From the NCBI GenBank assembly GCA_010279815.1, contig QEOQ01000511.1, positions 108,084-172,083 of the forward strand: a stretch of 64,000 nucleotides of DNA. Direction: 5' to 3'. Both the position numbers and the translations under genes were made by a program. The stretch comes from Brachionus plicatilis (lineage: Eukaryota > Rotifera > Eurotatoria > Ploima > Brachionidae). Positions 30,467-40,007 of the stretch are shown here, piece after piece (the first letter of the stretch is position 1; each line of letters opens with the position of its first letter). The notes beneath the pieces were generated by a model that worked only from the letters and a program-made list of their open reading frames with translations, was not told the origin of the DNA and ran no database searches.

Positions 30467-30843
30467 GTCAAGATTTTTTTTATAATATAAAGGTGCGAAT
30501 TTTTTTTTGATTTTTCGTTGTATGAAGTTTTATTTCTTAAGAAAAAGATTAATTGGTTCGTTAGAAGAACGTTGTTGTATCGGGTTTTCGTTGCATCGAA
30601 ATTAAAATTCGTTCTAAAGGGTTTTTTGTTCTATGGGGTTTCGTTGTACGGAGGATTGACTGTAATTCTTTGCTTAGAAATCATGTTAAAAGAGTTGATT
30701 TCTAATTATTTATAATTGTGTGAATCAAATAATAAAAAAAAAATGTACTAAATGTATAACTAGCTTATATATTTTAGAGAAATAATTTGGAGACTTACTA
30801 ACACTACTACTACTAATATCTTTGTCACCATTTCTTTGGTAAT

Positions 30844-31306
30844 ATGTCATTTGAAAAGGCAAGATAGCCTATCTTTAAAAATTGTGTTGATAATTAAAAA
30901 GATTCGCAACGTTTTTTATGTTTCAGCAAACACAATTTAGAGAGACAATATTTCGATTTGATAAAATGGATTAAATTTTTTTAATTTTGATCAAAAAATC
31001 AAAATATTTTAATTAATTAAATTTAAATTTTAGCTAAGTGCAAAATTAGGTGAAGAGCAGATAACTGAAAAAGATTATTTTGAGAAATATTTGAACAGGA
31101 ACGGAATGTATTCGTGAGTTTGTTTTGAACCATGACTCAAATTATTATGAAAAATATTTGAGAAACACAAAAAGACGTCAGTCTAATATTGTTTTAGATG
31201 ATGAAAAAGATTGTGACACATAAATACAATTTGAAAGCGAAAATGGATTTTGTGGACACGATTTTGTGGACACGATTTTGATGATTTTGAATTTAATAAT
31301 AAATAG
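30844..31306 (+). pseudogene. Acidic-tail gene family, copy 2 (disrupted)
   Basis: ATG at 30844 opens MSFEKAR, like MSFEKGKSPFFKNC of the copy at 38746, but with an early stop. After an intron ending TTTAG at 31036, the exon CTAAGTGCAAAATTAGGTG repeats the 38558 exon (LSAKLGEEQITEKDYFEKYL), then loses the frame near 31097 through a short deletion. The shared NTKRRQSNIVLDD segment follows in another frame, and the end is Asp/Phe-rich (DFDDFEFNNK). Confidence 0.7.
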
Positions 31307-31742
31307 TAGTGTTGGGGGCCGGTCGAGAGGCCATGTGGCCGGCCATAAAAAAAAAATGGCCGAGACCGTGGCCGGCAATACGGGCGGCCAAAAAAAGGCC
31401 GGACGATTATACGGCCAATGACCGTGAATGGCCGGCCAAGGCGCGTCCATCAGACAGACCGATCGTGAAATGGCCGGCCAAATTTTAGAAGACCGTGTGG
31501 TGGCCGGCCGAGTATCGGCCTAAATAGAAACCGACCGTGAAGTGGCCGGCCAACTGACGGACCGACCGTGAAGTGGCCGGCCAAATTTTAGAAGACCGTG
31601 TGGTGTCCGGCCGAGTATCGGCCTAAATAGAAACCGACCGTGAAGTGGCCGGCCAACTGACGGACCGACCGTGAAGTGGCCGGCCAACTGAAAGGCCGTT
31701 AAACGGCTGACCGTGTGCAGACCGGCCGGCCACAAAACGGCC
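31307..31742 (+). repeat. GC-rich array with nine GGCCGGCC palindromes; end of a hAT element
   Basis: Nine exact GGCCGGCC sites occur between 31336 and 31730, mostly in the context ACCGTGAAGTGGCCGGCCAA. A 103 bp unit is tandemly duplicated (GACCGTGTGG at 31491 and 31594). The array starts with TAGTGTTGGGGG, which resembles a hAT terminus, and a hAT transposase lies 740 bp further on pointing away from it. I infer these are subterminal transposase-binding repeats of that hAT. The GC content contrasts sharply with the surrounding A/T. Confidence 0.8.
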
Positions 31743-32460
31743 CAAAAAAAAAATTTTACGTAGATGATAAAAAGAATTAAAAGACATTAAAATCATTAAT
31801 TATTTATCAAATATTTTGAATAAGGTAATTTTTAATTATTACCTTAAATTTTTCCGATATTTTTCAGAAATCCTTAAATTATAGATATTAATTTTGAACT
31901 CGGGATTTTAGTTATTTTTTTTAAAAAACTTTTTAATATAATAAAAAATTAAAGTAAAAATTTTTAAAAATTAATCCTTATAAATTATTTGAAATAAAAT
32001 TCTTAAAATAAAATCAAATTTAATGTTTTTTTTTTAATTTAAAATTTTCAAAAATATAAATAAGAATAAAATCTTTTTTTCTTTAAAATCCTTATAGCAC
32101 AGTTGTCTAGTACAATTATTCATTTTTGATCATCAGATGCATCGATCAAATCCTTATTCAGTTTAAAATTTCTTTCAAAATTACTATTGATTTTGATCAA
32201 TAATAATTGGACTAAATTATAGAAAAAACTGAAAGGGCAAATTGATAAAATTTTTCCTATTTTTCTGACCATTTTTATCATGTTTTTAACACTTTTTACA
32301 AATGTGCAAAATTTGATGTAACAAGAATTTGAACTTGGACTTTGTATTTTTGGTAAAAATAAAACTACTGGCTTAGAGGAATATTTTTATTTGGTAAATT
32401 TTTAAGTTTAATTAAAATGTTTTATGTTTTCATATAAAAACATTATGGCCTCAACTTTTT
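31743..32460. other. AT-rich 3' region of the hAT element
   Basis: No coding sequence recognised between the palindrome array and the hAT stop at 32481. Confidence 0.5.
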
Positions 32461-32480
32461 CAGGAGATATTTTATTTCGT

Positions 32481-33698
32481 CTATCCCATACTTGATAATT
32501 TGCTTTCTGATGGTGAACTTGTTGCTGGTGCAATAGCATAGTTGACAAAAAATTCGTGAAGAATTGGATATTTATATTTGTTTAAATTCCAAAATTCAAC
32601 TGCATTATCGAGTTTAGCTTCAAATATATAATTATTCATTTCCTTTTTTGCAGCTCTCCAATTAATCTCAACATAGTTTTCCTCATCAGATGAGTCGCTT
32701 AATTGAAATCTGTTCGAGTCAATTATAGAGTTTTGATTTTCTGAACTTCGTTTGTTTGTATCATTATTTATATCCCTAAAGTCCCTTACCTTTATCCGAA
32801 TAAAATCTTCGACTTTTTTTACAATTTTTTTTTTTTGATCTGATGCTGCCGCTGAGAATTTCTCGAACTTAGGATGCAAAAAAGATGCAATAAAAAAATA
32901 GTCGTTTTCAAATATTTCGTATTTTTTTTGATAAAAATGAATATAATTATTTAACATTTCTTTTAAGCCTGCTTTTATTTCATTGTCTTCCGAATAGGGA
33001 GTTGTCAATTTAGATAATGATACAAAAATTGGAATAACTAGACAAAGGGTGATATCTTTTTCGTTTGACAGCTGACAAGTAATATCGAAAAAAGGTTTAA
33101 GTATTTCCAAAGAAGCTTTTAGAACGTCGATTTCGGCACTTTTTAACCGAAGATGCTTGTATTTACGATCGTTTGAGAAAATTACATTTATAAATTCTGA
33201 ATTTTCTACAATTCTTTCCACCATTAAATAAGTCGAGTTCCATCGAGTTGGCACCTGTTGAATGATTGAGTGAACTGGTTTTTGACTTTCATTTTGCATA
33301 TTTGCCAATTTTTCTTTCATTGTTGTTGAATGATTGTAGTGCGTTGCAATTGAACAACATTTTTTTAGAGCTAATGAAAAAAAATATTAGATTATTTAAT
33401 TTTTTTTATGAAAGAAAATTACAATAATTGAATAAGTTTAAAACATTTGAATATGTTTCGAAAGAAGCATTTAATCTTGATTTCAAATTTTCTGTCTCTG
33501 TTAAAGGAACATTTTCGGTTAAGTGAATTTGTTCGGTCTGAGATAAAAATACTTATTCAGAATCAGAATTTGTATAAATTGTCAATCTACTATTTCTACT
33601 GATAAATTTTAATGTATTTGTAACTATTAGATGCAAAATGTGGGCAATGCAAGGGATTCGATCTATGTTCAAAAGCTCAGACATTCTTATCATGCTAT
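32481..33698 (-). pseudogene. hAT transposase, C-terminal two thirds, with a short intron
   Basis: The main exon (32481-33320 plus the upstream stretch to about 33370) has QQVPTRWNSTYLMVERI, the hAT RNase H-fold signature, and near the end AVEFWNLNKYKYPILHEFF and ATSSPSESKLSSMG, the hATC dimerisation block. Upstream, across an A/T-rich gap at about 33375-33440 that looks like an intron, come SRLNASFETYSN and LNIDRIPCIAHILHLIVTN, the conserved PCxAHxLxL block. A TAA interrupts that upstream exon. The BED finger and N-terminus are missing because Gypsy-3 starts at 33699. The C-terminus ends shortly after SSMG; the last helix found in other hATs is lacking. Confidence 0.85.
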
Positions 33699-33828
33699 TG
33701 TTATGCCAGCAAAACTTACTACTCTTTTCTTTAGTAATTTTAATATAAAAACAAGATTAATTTCAACTTATAGAAAAAATAAAGCACATTTAAAAAAGAG
33801 TCTTTTATTAAAAACCCGATTCTTTACA
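33699..33828 (+). repeat. Gypsy-3 5' LTR (about 130 bp)
   Basis: TGTTATGCC...TTTACA directly before a primer site. There is no partner LTR in the window, so the left edge is set by TG and by the end of hAT coding. Confidence 0.55.
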
Positions 33829-33829
33829 T

Positions 33830-33847
33830 TGGCGCCCGATAAGGGGC
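33830..33847 (+). promoter_or_regulatory. Gypsy-3 primer-binding site, tRNA-Lys-like
   Basis: TGGCGCCCGATAAGGGGC starts 1 base after the LTR; TGGCGCCC is the sequence complementary to tRNA-Lys 3' ends used by many retroelements. Confidence 0.8.
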
Positions 33848-33865
33848 AGTTAACCGAACGTTAGA

Positions 33866-34651
33866 ATGATCAGAGAGATTCGTACCTTGTACGTAGCGTT
33901 CATATTTATGGTTAGCGGGAAAATCTACTATTGGGCGAGGAACAATGAAGAAGAAGCTGTGTTGAGCTTCCAGGATAACTTTACTCAAGATATCCGATTT
34001 AATCCATCCCCAGAATCAATACCAAGTAGTCAATCTTCTTATAAAAGATTGTTTACGACCTTGCGAAGTTACTACGACTTTTCTTTCAACACGACATGGC
34101 CAGTATTTCTATTCGAGGCACTGTTCCTGTTCGGCACGGTTTCCACCGCGTGGCAGGTATTAGTTTTCATGTTTAAAACCACGCGATGGATATTCACAGC
34201 TGGCTCGTGGTCCCAATCAACAAACAAGCAAACACCAATATTCAAGAGCATAGACGATATACGAGGCTGGTTAAGTATGTTCGAGCGTCAGAACCAAGCG
34301 CTGTCCAACGGCAAGAAGGTTCGTCTCGTCCTTGACTTATTATTTCCTGAAGTAACTGAAGAACTAGAAAGTTTCCTTTTGAAAGATAAACCAAATGCAG
34401 AGAATCATGATGTACGCAAAGCACTTCTCAGACTTTTTGCAAAGCAAGAAACGGTCCGGGATCCTATTATGACGCTTGTAAATAGGACACAACATGATTA
34501 CGAAAACTTATTTCAATACATGGGAGCACTAAAAAGACTCTCAAGAGAGGCTTTCGAAAAAGATTCATTCCCTAGAGATGAGTTAATCAAGGATCGATTT
34601 GTGCGCGGAATCAAAGACGAGCGAATAAAAAACAAATTATGTGACCAGTAA
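33866..34651 (+). CDS. Gypsy-3 Gag with N-terminal hydrophobic segment
   Basis: ATG at 33866, 261 codons to a TAA (34649-34651). Residues ~77-106 are strongly hydrophobic (TTWPVFLFEALFLFGTVSTA start), a probable membrane segment, unusual for Gag. The capsid part follows: FKSIDDIRGWLSMFERQNQA, RKALLRLFAKQE, LKRLSREAFEKDSFP, and DRFVRGIKDERIKNKL (the FVRGI block of Gag). The next frame, starting at 34673, is in phase, so the TAA is a single nonsense within one gag-pol frame. Confidence 0.75.
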   Translation: MIREIRTLYVAFIFMVSGKIYYWARNNEEEAVLSFQDNFTQDIRFNPSPESIPSSQSSYKRLFTTLRSYYDFSFNTTWPVFLFEALFLFGTVSTAWQVLVFMFKTTRWIFTAGSWSQSTNKQTPIFKSIDDIRGWLSMFERQNQALSNGKKVRLVLDLLFPEVTEELESFLLKDKPNAENHDVRKALLRLFAKQETVRDPIMTLVNRTQHDYENLFQYMGALKRLSREAFEKDSFPRDELIKDRFVRGIKDERIKNKLCDQ

Positions 34652-34672
34652 AACCTCTCGCTCAACGAGATA

Positions 34673-35598
34673 ATGGAGTTGGCCAGTGAATGGGAAAGCA
34701 AATTAAAAATAACAGACACGGTCAAATTCGAACCTCATATCAACAAGCTAAGTACGATCAAAAGTGGCGACGAGAACCCCGAAACACGTGTTCCCAATAA
34801 AGAAAACAAAAGACTAAGGTTCTACAGAAATGAAAGCGAGGACTTGGGACGTATCAGTAATAAGGAAAAACCTGAGAACTCAAAAAATTTTAGAATTTTT
34901 CAGTTGACTCAACCTACGCGTGAACACATCCATTCCAGACGACCTGAACCGATCCGCGGAGTTTGCAAAATAAACAACCAAGTAGTGGCATTTGATCTCG
35001 ACACAGGTGCCGACATTTTAGCAATTAGCAAAGAGGCATACGACTCCTTACAACCCCAACCAAAACTGGTCACAGTTAATCGTGAAATATACTCAGCTGG
35101 TGGTGTAATGGACAATGTACTTGGTCTTGCCAGGGTCGACTTACATATAGGTAACGATTTGGTTTCCTCTCACCTTTTAGCTGTCGGAAATTTAATGGTC
35201 GATTGCCTACTTGGTCGTGACTTACTCCCGTACTCAAGCTCCTTAAAAAACATGTCAAAACTTATACAAAAGAAAATTCAAGCCGTGTCGGAAGTACTTT
35301 TAATAGATAAAGACGGAAAAGTCAATGACTCTACCGATAAAGCAAAAAGGTCAATAACAAAACGAATGTTGGAGAACCCACGAAGGGGAAGCCGATTGGT
35401 CCTCAACTGTATAAGGGATAACTTGGACGAAGTGGCAAGTACAATCGAGATGTTTAAAACCAAATTGGGTGAAGTATCGGCATCTTGTCTCCTTGAGTTA
35501 AAACAAAAGGTACTATGTCCAGTTATGCATAAGATCAATCCTATTAACCCCTTCCATACCCCAATACGATGCAAAGTCAGGCGAGTCCCATACCGAAA
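34673..35598 (+). pseudogene. Gypsy-3 protease and start of RT, cut off by a LINE
   Basis: In the same frame as Gag. NEIMELASEWESKL closes Gag; after a charged linker without a zinc knuckle comes VAFDLDTGADILAISKEAYD (catalytic DTGAD), and NLMVDCLLGRDLLPY (second protease motif). The frame ends with VLCPVMHKINPINPFHTPIR, the region just before RT. From about 35599 the sequence is the reverse of a LINE, so RT, RNase H, integrase and 3' LTR are absent. Confidence 0.85.
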
Positions 35599-35601
35599 GC
35601 G

Positions 35602-36745
35602 AATTATTCTTATAAAGATAGTCTTCCATTTTGGTTCTTATTATGCTTTCCATAATTTTGCAAGGAATTAAAGTTAAAGACACAGGACGATAATTGCTTG
35701 CTGTTGATTTATCAACTTTTTTATTCAATGGAGTAATATTTGCTGATCTGAATTGTATTGGAAGCTGACTATTCATTAGATCATTAGAAAATGATAGAAA
35801 ATGAGAAATTTTTCCAAAGACAGATTTATTATAAACAAATTTTTTAAAGCTATTTGATTCGTTACTAACCTTGTTTCTGAGAACAAAAATTGAAAAAGAT
35901 AACCAGATGTCCTTTATTGATGTTGCCAAGAACAAATTTTGTATCGATTGCATGCACACTGCCAGGCTGAGTCGTGAAAATCAATTCCAAAGTGTTGAGA
36001 GCTTTTTCGTTTGACATTTGAAAAGTTGGGATATTTACATGCTGATATAGAAAAGTATCGCTTAGTGTCTCTCTGAATTTATGTTCGAGTCCATTTTCAT
36101 TTAAGATTTTTGACACACAGCCATTTGACCAGATGATTGATGGAAAGTTAAGGTCACCCATTATTAGAAGATCCTTATAACCTATCTCGTTCACATAGTC
36201 TTTAGCTTGTTTGAAGACTAAATCGAAATCGTTTGGCCTATAAAGACAGCCAACTTAATATTTTTCACAGCTAAAATTACTTACTACACAAATTTGTTCT
36301 ATTTTACTTAAATTAAAACCTGCATCATTTAATTCAAATGAGTCGATTTTTTCATCAATGTAGAGACATACACAACCGCCTCTGCGTCCATCACTTCTGT
36401 CCTTTCTGTACAATTTGTATCCTTTAACGTTCGTAATTGAGAAGCTCTTAAACAAAGTCTCACTAACTGCTACAATTTGTGGGCTATATGTTTCAATAAC
36501 AACACTGTATTCATCTAGTTTATTGTCCAAATGTAGATAAGAGACCAAGGAACATTAAAAAATTGATTTTCGAAATTTTCGCACTACATCTTCAAGGAGT
36601 AATACAACTCAAATTGAATAATGGATTAAAAACAGTCAAATTAGTAATTTCGAATTTTTTCCAATTTTTTCCGCTATTTTGGTGATCAGATGCAAGTAAT
36701 TAAAAAGATACTCAGCAACAAAAAAAATCCGATTGCATGTGAATT
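35602..36745 (-). pseudogene. LINE-A copy: endonuclease and RT start, reversed
   Basis: Near-identical to 57331-58490 in reverse orientation. The endonuclease shows IVAVSETLFKSFSITNVKGY, DLLIMGDLNFPSIIW and the HLVIFF end; RT begins ANITPLNKKVDKSTASNYRP. The frame changes at the endonuclease-RT border exactly as in the other copy, and the EN frame also has a TAA near 36255. The LINE 3' part after LYKNN is missing: it is fused to Gypsy-3. LINE insertions normally keep their 3' end, so this junction comes from rearrangement and not from retrotransposition. Confidence 0.9.
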
Positions 36746-36809
36746 GTGTGGTCAGCTTATGAATGGTGAAAATGGAATACAAATTCACATGGCAAGAAAG
36801 CATAAATAA
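36690..36809 (+). CDS. Small C2H2 zinc-finger ORF, antisense to LINE-A
   Basis: ATG at 36690 opens 39 codons: MQVIKKILSNKKNPIA, then one complete finger C-x2-C-x12-H-x4-H (CELCGQLMNGENG, then IQIHMARKHK) and TAA. The first 55 bp overlap the 5' region shared by both LINE-A copies, in antisense. In the copy at 57331 the finger itself is replaced by an LTR fragment. It may be the end of a larger zinc-finger gene captured beside the LINE. A stop lies upstream, and no other exon was found. Confidence 0.45.
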   Translation: MQVIKKILSNKKNPIACELCGQLMNGENGIQIHMARKHK

Positions 36810-36822
36810 AATAAAAAAGTAT

Positions 36823-36982
36823 TTGTTGTCTTAAGATTAATTTAATAATGACTTGGACTCGGAAACTTTTTTAATAAATTTAAATTTTTTTGATAACACT
36901 TATTTTTTAACATTAAATTTCTGATTACAAAATCTGATGATAACAAAAGTTGTTATCACCTTAATAACATAATCAGTTCTTT
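36823..36982 (+). repeat. ~160 bp repeat, inverted copy at 51054-51218
   Basis: TCTTAAGATTAATTTAATAATGACTTGGACTCGG through GTTGTTATCACCTTAATAAC, with an inner hairpin GATAACAA/TTGTTATC. In both places it lies next to LINE-A endonuclease sequence. No coding capacity. Confidence 0.75.
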
Positions 36983-36989
36983 TGTTCTG

Positions 36990-38240
36990 CCTTATTTTGA
37001 TTATTTCTCATTTCTTTTCTGTTATTTCTCTAATTTAAATGGCTATAAGCTATTATTTTTCATTATTAAAGATGTTTAATTACAAATATGATTCTCAAAA
37101 CTACAATGACGCAAGAATTTTTTTGTAAAAAAACAATTTATATGCTTTTCAGAAAACAATTCTATGGCATTAGCTTGTTGATTTATCTTAAAACTTGACA
37201 AAATGATTAGAGAAAAGGGTTTTATAAAATTTTTGAAAAGTTAAAATATTTATATCTAAAGCTCAGAGTGGTAAATATTTATATGCTTATCGCAACAGCT
37301 TCTTACAGAAGTTCCTTCGAAAAATTTGCAACGATTCCAACAGTCAAAACGCGAGAGCTAATCTCTATCTTGTTTATTCATATAACTAGATTATAATTTA
37401 TAATTTATATTTTTGTAGCAATTTACGTTATGTCTGACAATTCTTACTTTATATTTTAATAACAATTATTGTTCAATTAGATTTAATTCTCAAATCAATA
37501 ATTTTTAATCAATAAAACGTTTGAAACTCATATTTGCGAGAAAAAAATATTTTAGTATAATTTTGTGTGACAAGTTTCTTTGAAAGATGTAATACTTAAT
37601 AAACAAAAAGTTCAATGTGATTTAAATTAACGGTAATTAATTTTTTGTTCTTAATGAGTGAATTTATGAATTATCCTTTTTTATTTTAAAAATTGTAAAT
37701 GAATCACGAATAATAAGTGTAAAAACTAGGGATTTATAATTAAAAGATTAACTTTAGTAAACCAATTTTTATTCTGTTCAAATTATTATAATGTAAAAGT
37801 TTAAATAGTGGTTAAATAATAGCGTCATACTAGTAGAAAAGGAAAGTAGGATTTGCCAGGCATAACATAAGCATCATGATTTTTGATGTTTTATTTTTAA
37901 TTTAATTTTTTTTAAAAAATAATTAAGGTGGAACACCACCAGGGCTGCTCCGAACGTTTTACGCCTTCTTTTCAGTGTCGTGTTATAATGTTATGTGAAA
38001 AAAAAAAAAAATTTTTTCAAAAATAAAGTTGCAAATTAAGAAATTTGTTCTAATAATTGAATAATAAAGGAATATCTCAGAGTGTTTTGAAATTTTTAAA
38101 AAGAGTAAACCTAATTTTAGGAAAAAAAAATTATTGACAAATTAAAAAATTTATTTGGATTAAGAGAAAATATTTCTTTCAAGATAAATAAAAGTAAAAA
38201 ACTCTCAGAAATCATTAATAATAGCCAAATGTGCCAAATC
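36990..38240. other. AT-rich spacer with a short repeat
   Basis: No gene recognised. The segment 37811-37866 (AGCGTCATACTAGTAGAAAAGG and GGCATAAC) is repeated in direct orientation at 39686-39742; the two copies flank the acidic-tail gene. Confidence 0.5.
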
Positions 38241-38243
38241 TCA

Positions 38244-38746
38244 TCATATACTTATCATATCATCACTATCATATCCACCATAATCACCACCATAATCATC
38301 ATCATCGTTTTCATTTTCTTTGTCACTTTTTATTTCTCTGTCATCTTCTATTTCTATGTCACTATCAATTTCTATGTCACTATCTATTTCTTCATCTAAA
38401 ACAAAATTAGACTGACGTCTTTTTGTGTTTCTAAAATATTCTTCATAATATTTTGATCCTTTGTTCAAAACAAACTCACGAATGCAATCAGATACTTTCA
38501 AATATTTCTCAAAGTAAACTTTTTCAGTTATCTGCTCTTCACCTAATTTGGCACTTAGCTAAAATTAAAATTTAGTTAAATAAAATATTTTGAAATTTTA
38601 TAACAAAATTGAAATTCAATTTTTTTTCTAAAATCCATTGATTGATGCACTTCACTATTTCAGCTGATACCTTTAAATTTAATTTTATCTTTAACATGGA
38701 CAATACAATTTTTAAAGAAAGGTGATTTTCCCTTTTCAAACGACAT
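38244..38746 (-). CDS. Acidic-tail gene family, copy 1 (unknown function)
   Basis: The last exon, after a TTTTAG acceptor at 38559, is 104 codons: LSAKLGEEQITEKVYFEKYL, then KVSDCIREFVLNKGSKYYEE, YFRNTKRRQSNFVLDEE and an Asp/Glu/Gly tail with a 5-residue DSDIE repeat, ending MISI. An upstream ATG at 38746 opens MSFEKGKSPFFKNCIVHVKD, and a middle exon probably lies between. The start and last exon recur at 30844-31306. No known domain was recognised; a strongly acidic tail and a basic patch (NTKRRQ) suggest a nuclear or chromatin-binding protein, but this is only composition. It may belong to a low-copy transposon. Confidence 0.55.
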
Positions 38747-39076
38747 ATTACCAAAGAATTGGTGAACAAGATATTAGATATAGAAGCAGAAGTAAATCTG
38801 AATTTTTTTTCTCTAAATTTTATCAACTGATTTCACATTTAGTAGAATTTTTTATAATATTTGACAAACACAATTAAAAATAATAGGAGACCAACTCTTT
38901 TTACATGACAACTAACCAAAGAATTAGCTTCCAAAAAATTGAGGCTAAATATTAATTCCTCTTCTTAGTCCTTTTTAAGTTTCTTTAGATTTTTTTCTCA
39001 AAAAGCTAATAATTAGAATATTTTTAGTTCGTTGAATCATGAAGCAGTATAATTTCCTTTGAAATTTACTATTTCC

Positions 39077-39197
39077 AGTGTTGTTTTAAGTCACAAAACT
39101 CAAGTCAAGTCCAATTGCGGACTTTATTTTTTTTTCTTTCAAAGTCCGAGCTTAGACTTAAAATTTTTTCTTTTTTGGGACTTTAAGACAACTCTGA
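39077..39197. mobile_element. ~121 bp hAT-like MITE
   Basis: CAGTGTTGTTTTAAGTC at the left and, inverted, CAGAGTTGTCTTAAAGTC at the right end; the interior contains AGTCC/GGACT pairs. The flanking 8 bp (ACTATTTC, ATTTTTTC) agree at 6 of 8. A related AAGTCTCAAGTCAAAAGTCC block lies at 39320-39350. Confidence 0.5.
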
Positions 39198-40000
39198 TTT
39201 TTTCTAAATGCAAAATATTTTAAAATCTGTCAGATTCAAAATAATCTTGAATTTTTTTGAAAAATTTGTAATCTCAAATTTTTTTATAAAATTTTGCAAC
39301 TAAATTAGAGCTGTTTAAAGTCTCAAGTCAAAAGTCCGACTTAAGACTTAAATTTTTTTTTTTAAAGAACTCTGAACTAAATCATTGAAAATAAAAATAA
39401 AAACTTCAATTTAATGAAAAGTTAGCATCTTCTAATTTATTTTTTTTATTTAAAAAAATTTTTTTTTTAATTTTGAGTACTCAATTTCAAGGTTAAACAA
39501 CAGGCTATTGCCCTTGTCGTAAACGACCGATTAACGCTAGTTTTATTTGATATTAAAATCTTTTATTATAAAAAAAAAATAAAAAAATGTGGTTCATAAA
39601 ATTATTTAAAAAAAATGGTAAAACATTGAAATATTTAAGTTAAATTTTTTGAATTTTTTTACAAAATTTGGAAAGTTTATATAAAGGTTAATTTATAGCG
39701 TCATACTAGTATAAAAGGAAAGAAGAAATTGCTAGGCATAACAATATTTATTTTTAAAATTATTTATCCTATAATAAAAATTTTTGACCAAATTTTGCGA
39801 TTAATCTTTGAAAAAAAATTTTTCAAAATTTAATCAATCACATAACGAATTTTATTTTCTTATTTATCTTCGCCACTTAATTGAAGACACTAACAAAAGA
39901 AATCTAGATGAAAAAATGATCTTATATGTTACCAATTTACTGTTTTAGGTATTTAAAAAAAAAAAGATTAAATTCTTCAATTTTGTTATATTATTCACCA
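39198..40000. other. AT-rich spacer downstream of the LRR gene
   Basis: Contains the second copy of the 56 bp repeat (39686-39742). No gene recognised. Confidence 0.5.
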
Positions 40001-40007
40001 TGAACAG

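Larger units (their letters stand above)
23562..30662. mobile_element. pogo/Tigger-type Tc1-mariner element, split by Gypsy-2
   Basis: The ends are CAGTCAATCCTCGTTTTAAC at 23562 and, reversed, CAGTCAATCCTCCGTACAAC at 30662, both next to TA (23560-23561, 30663-30664). The inverted ends contain several CGTTGTATCGAAATT / GTTCTA words. CAGTCAATCCTC with TA duplication is typical of Tigger/pogo. Without Gypsy-2 the element is only about 0.87 kb and contains just the N-terminus of the transposase. Confidence 0.88.

Noticed and set aside
31178..31735. Minus-strand Pro/Trp-rich ORFs in the GGCCGGCC array
   Set aside because: Translation of a tandem DNA repeat (WPAT.., GRPLHG); no start context, and the other strand and frames look the same.
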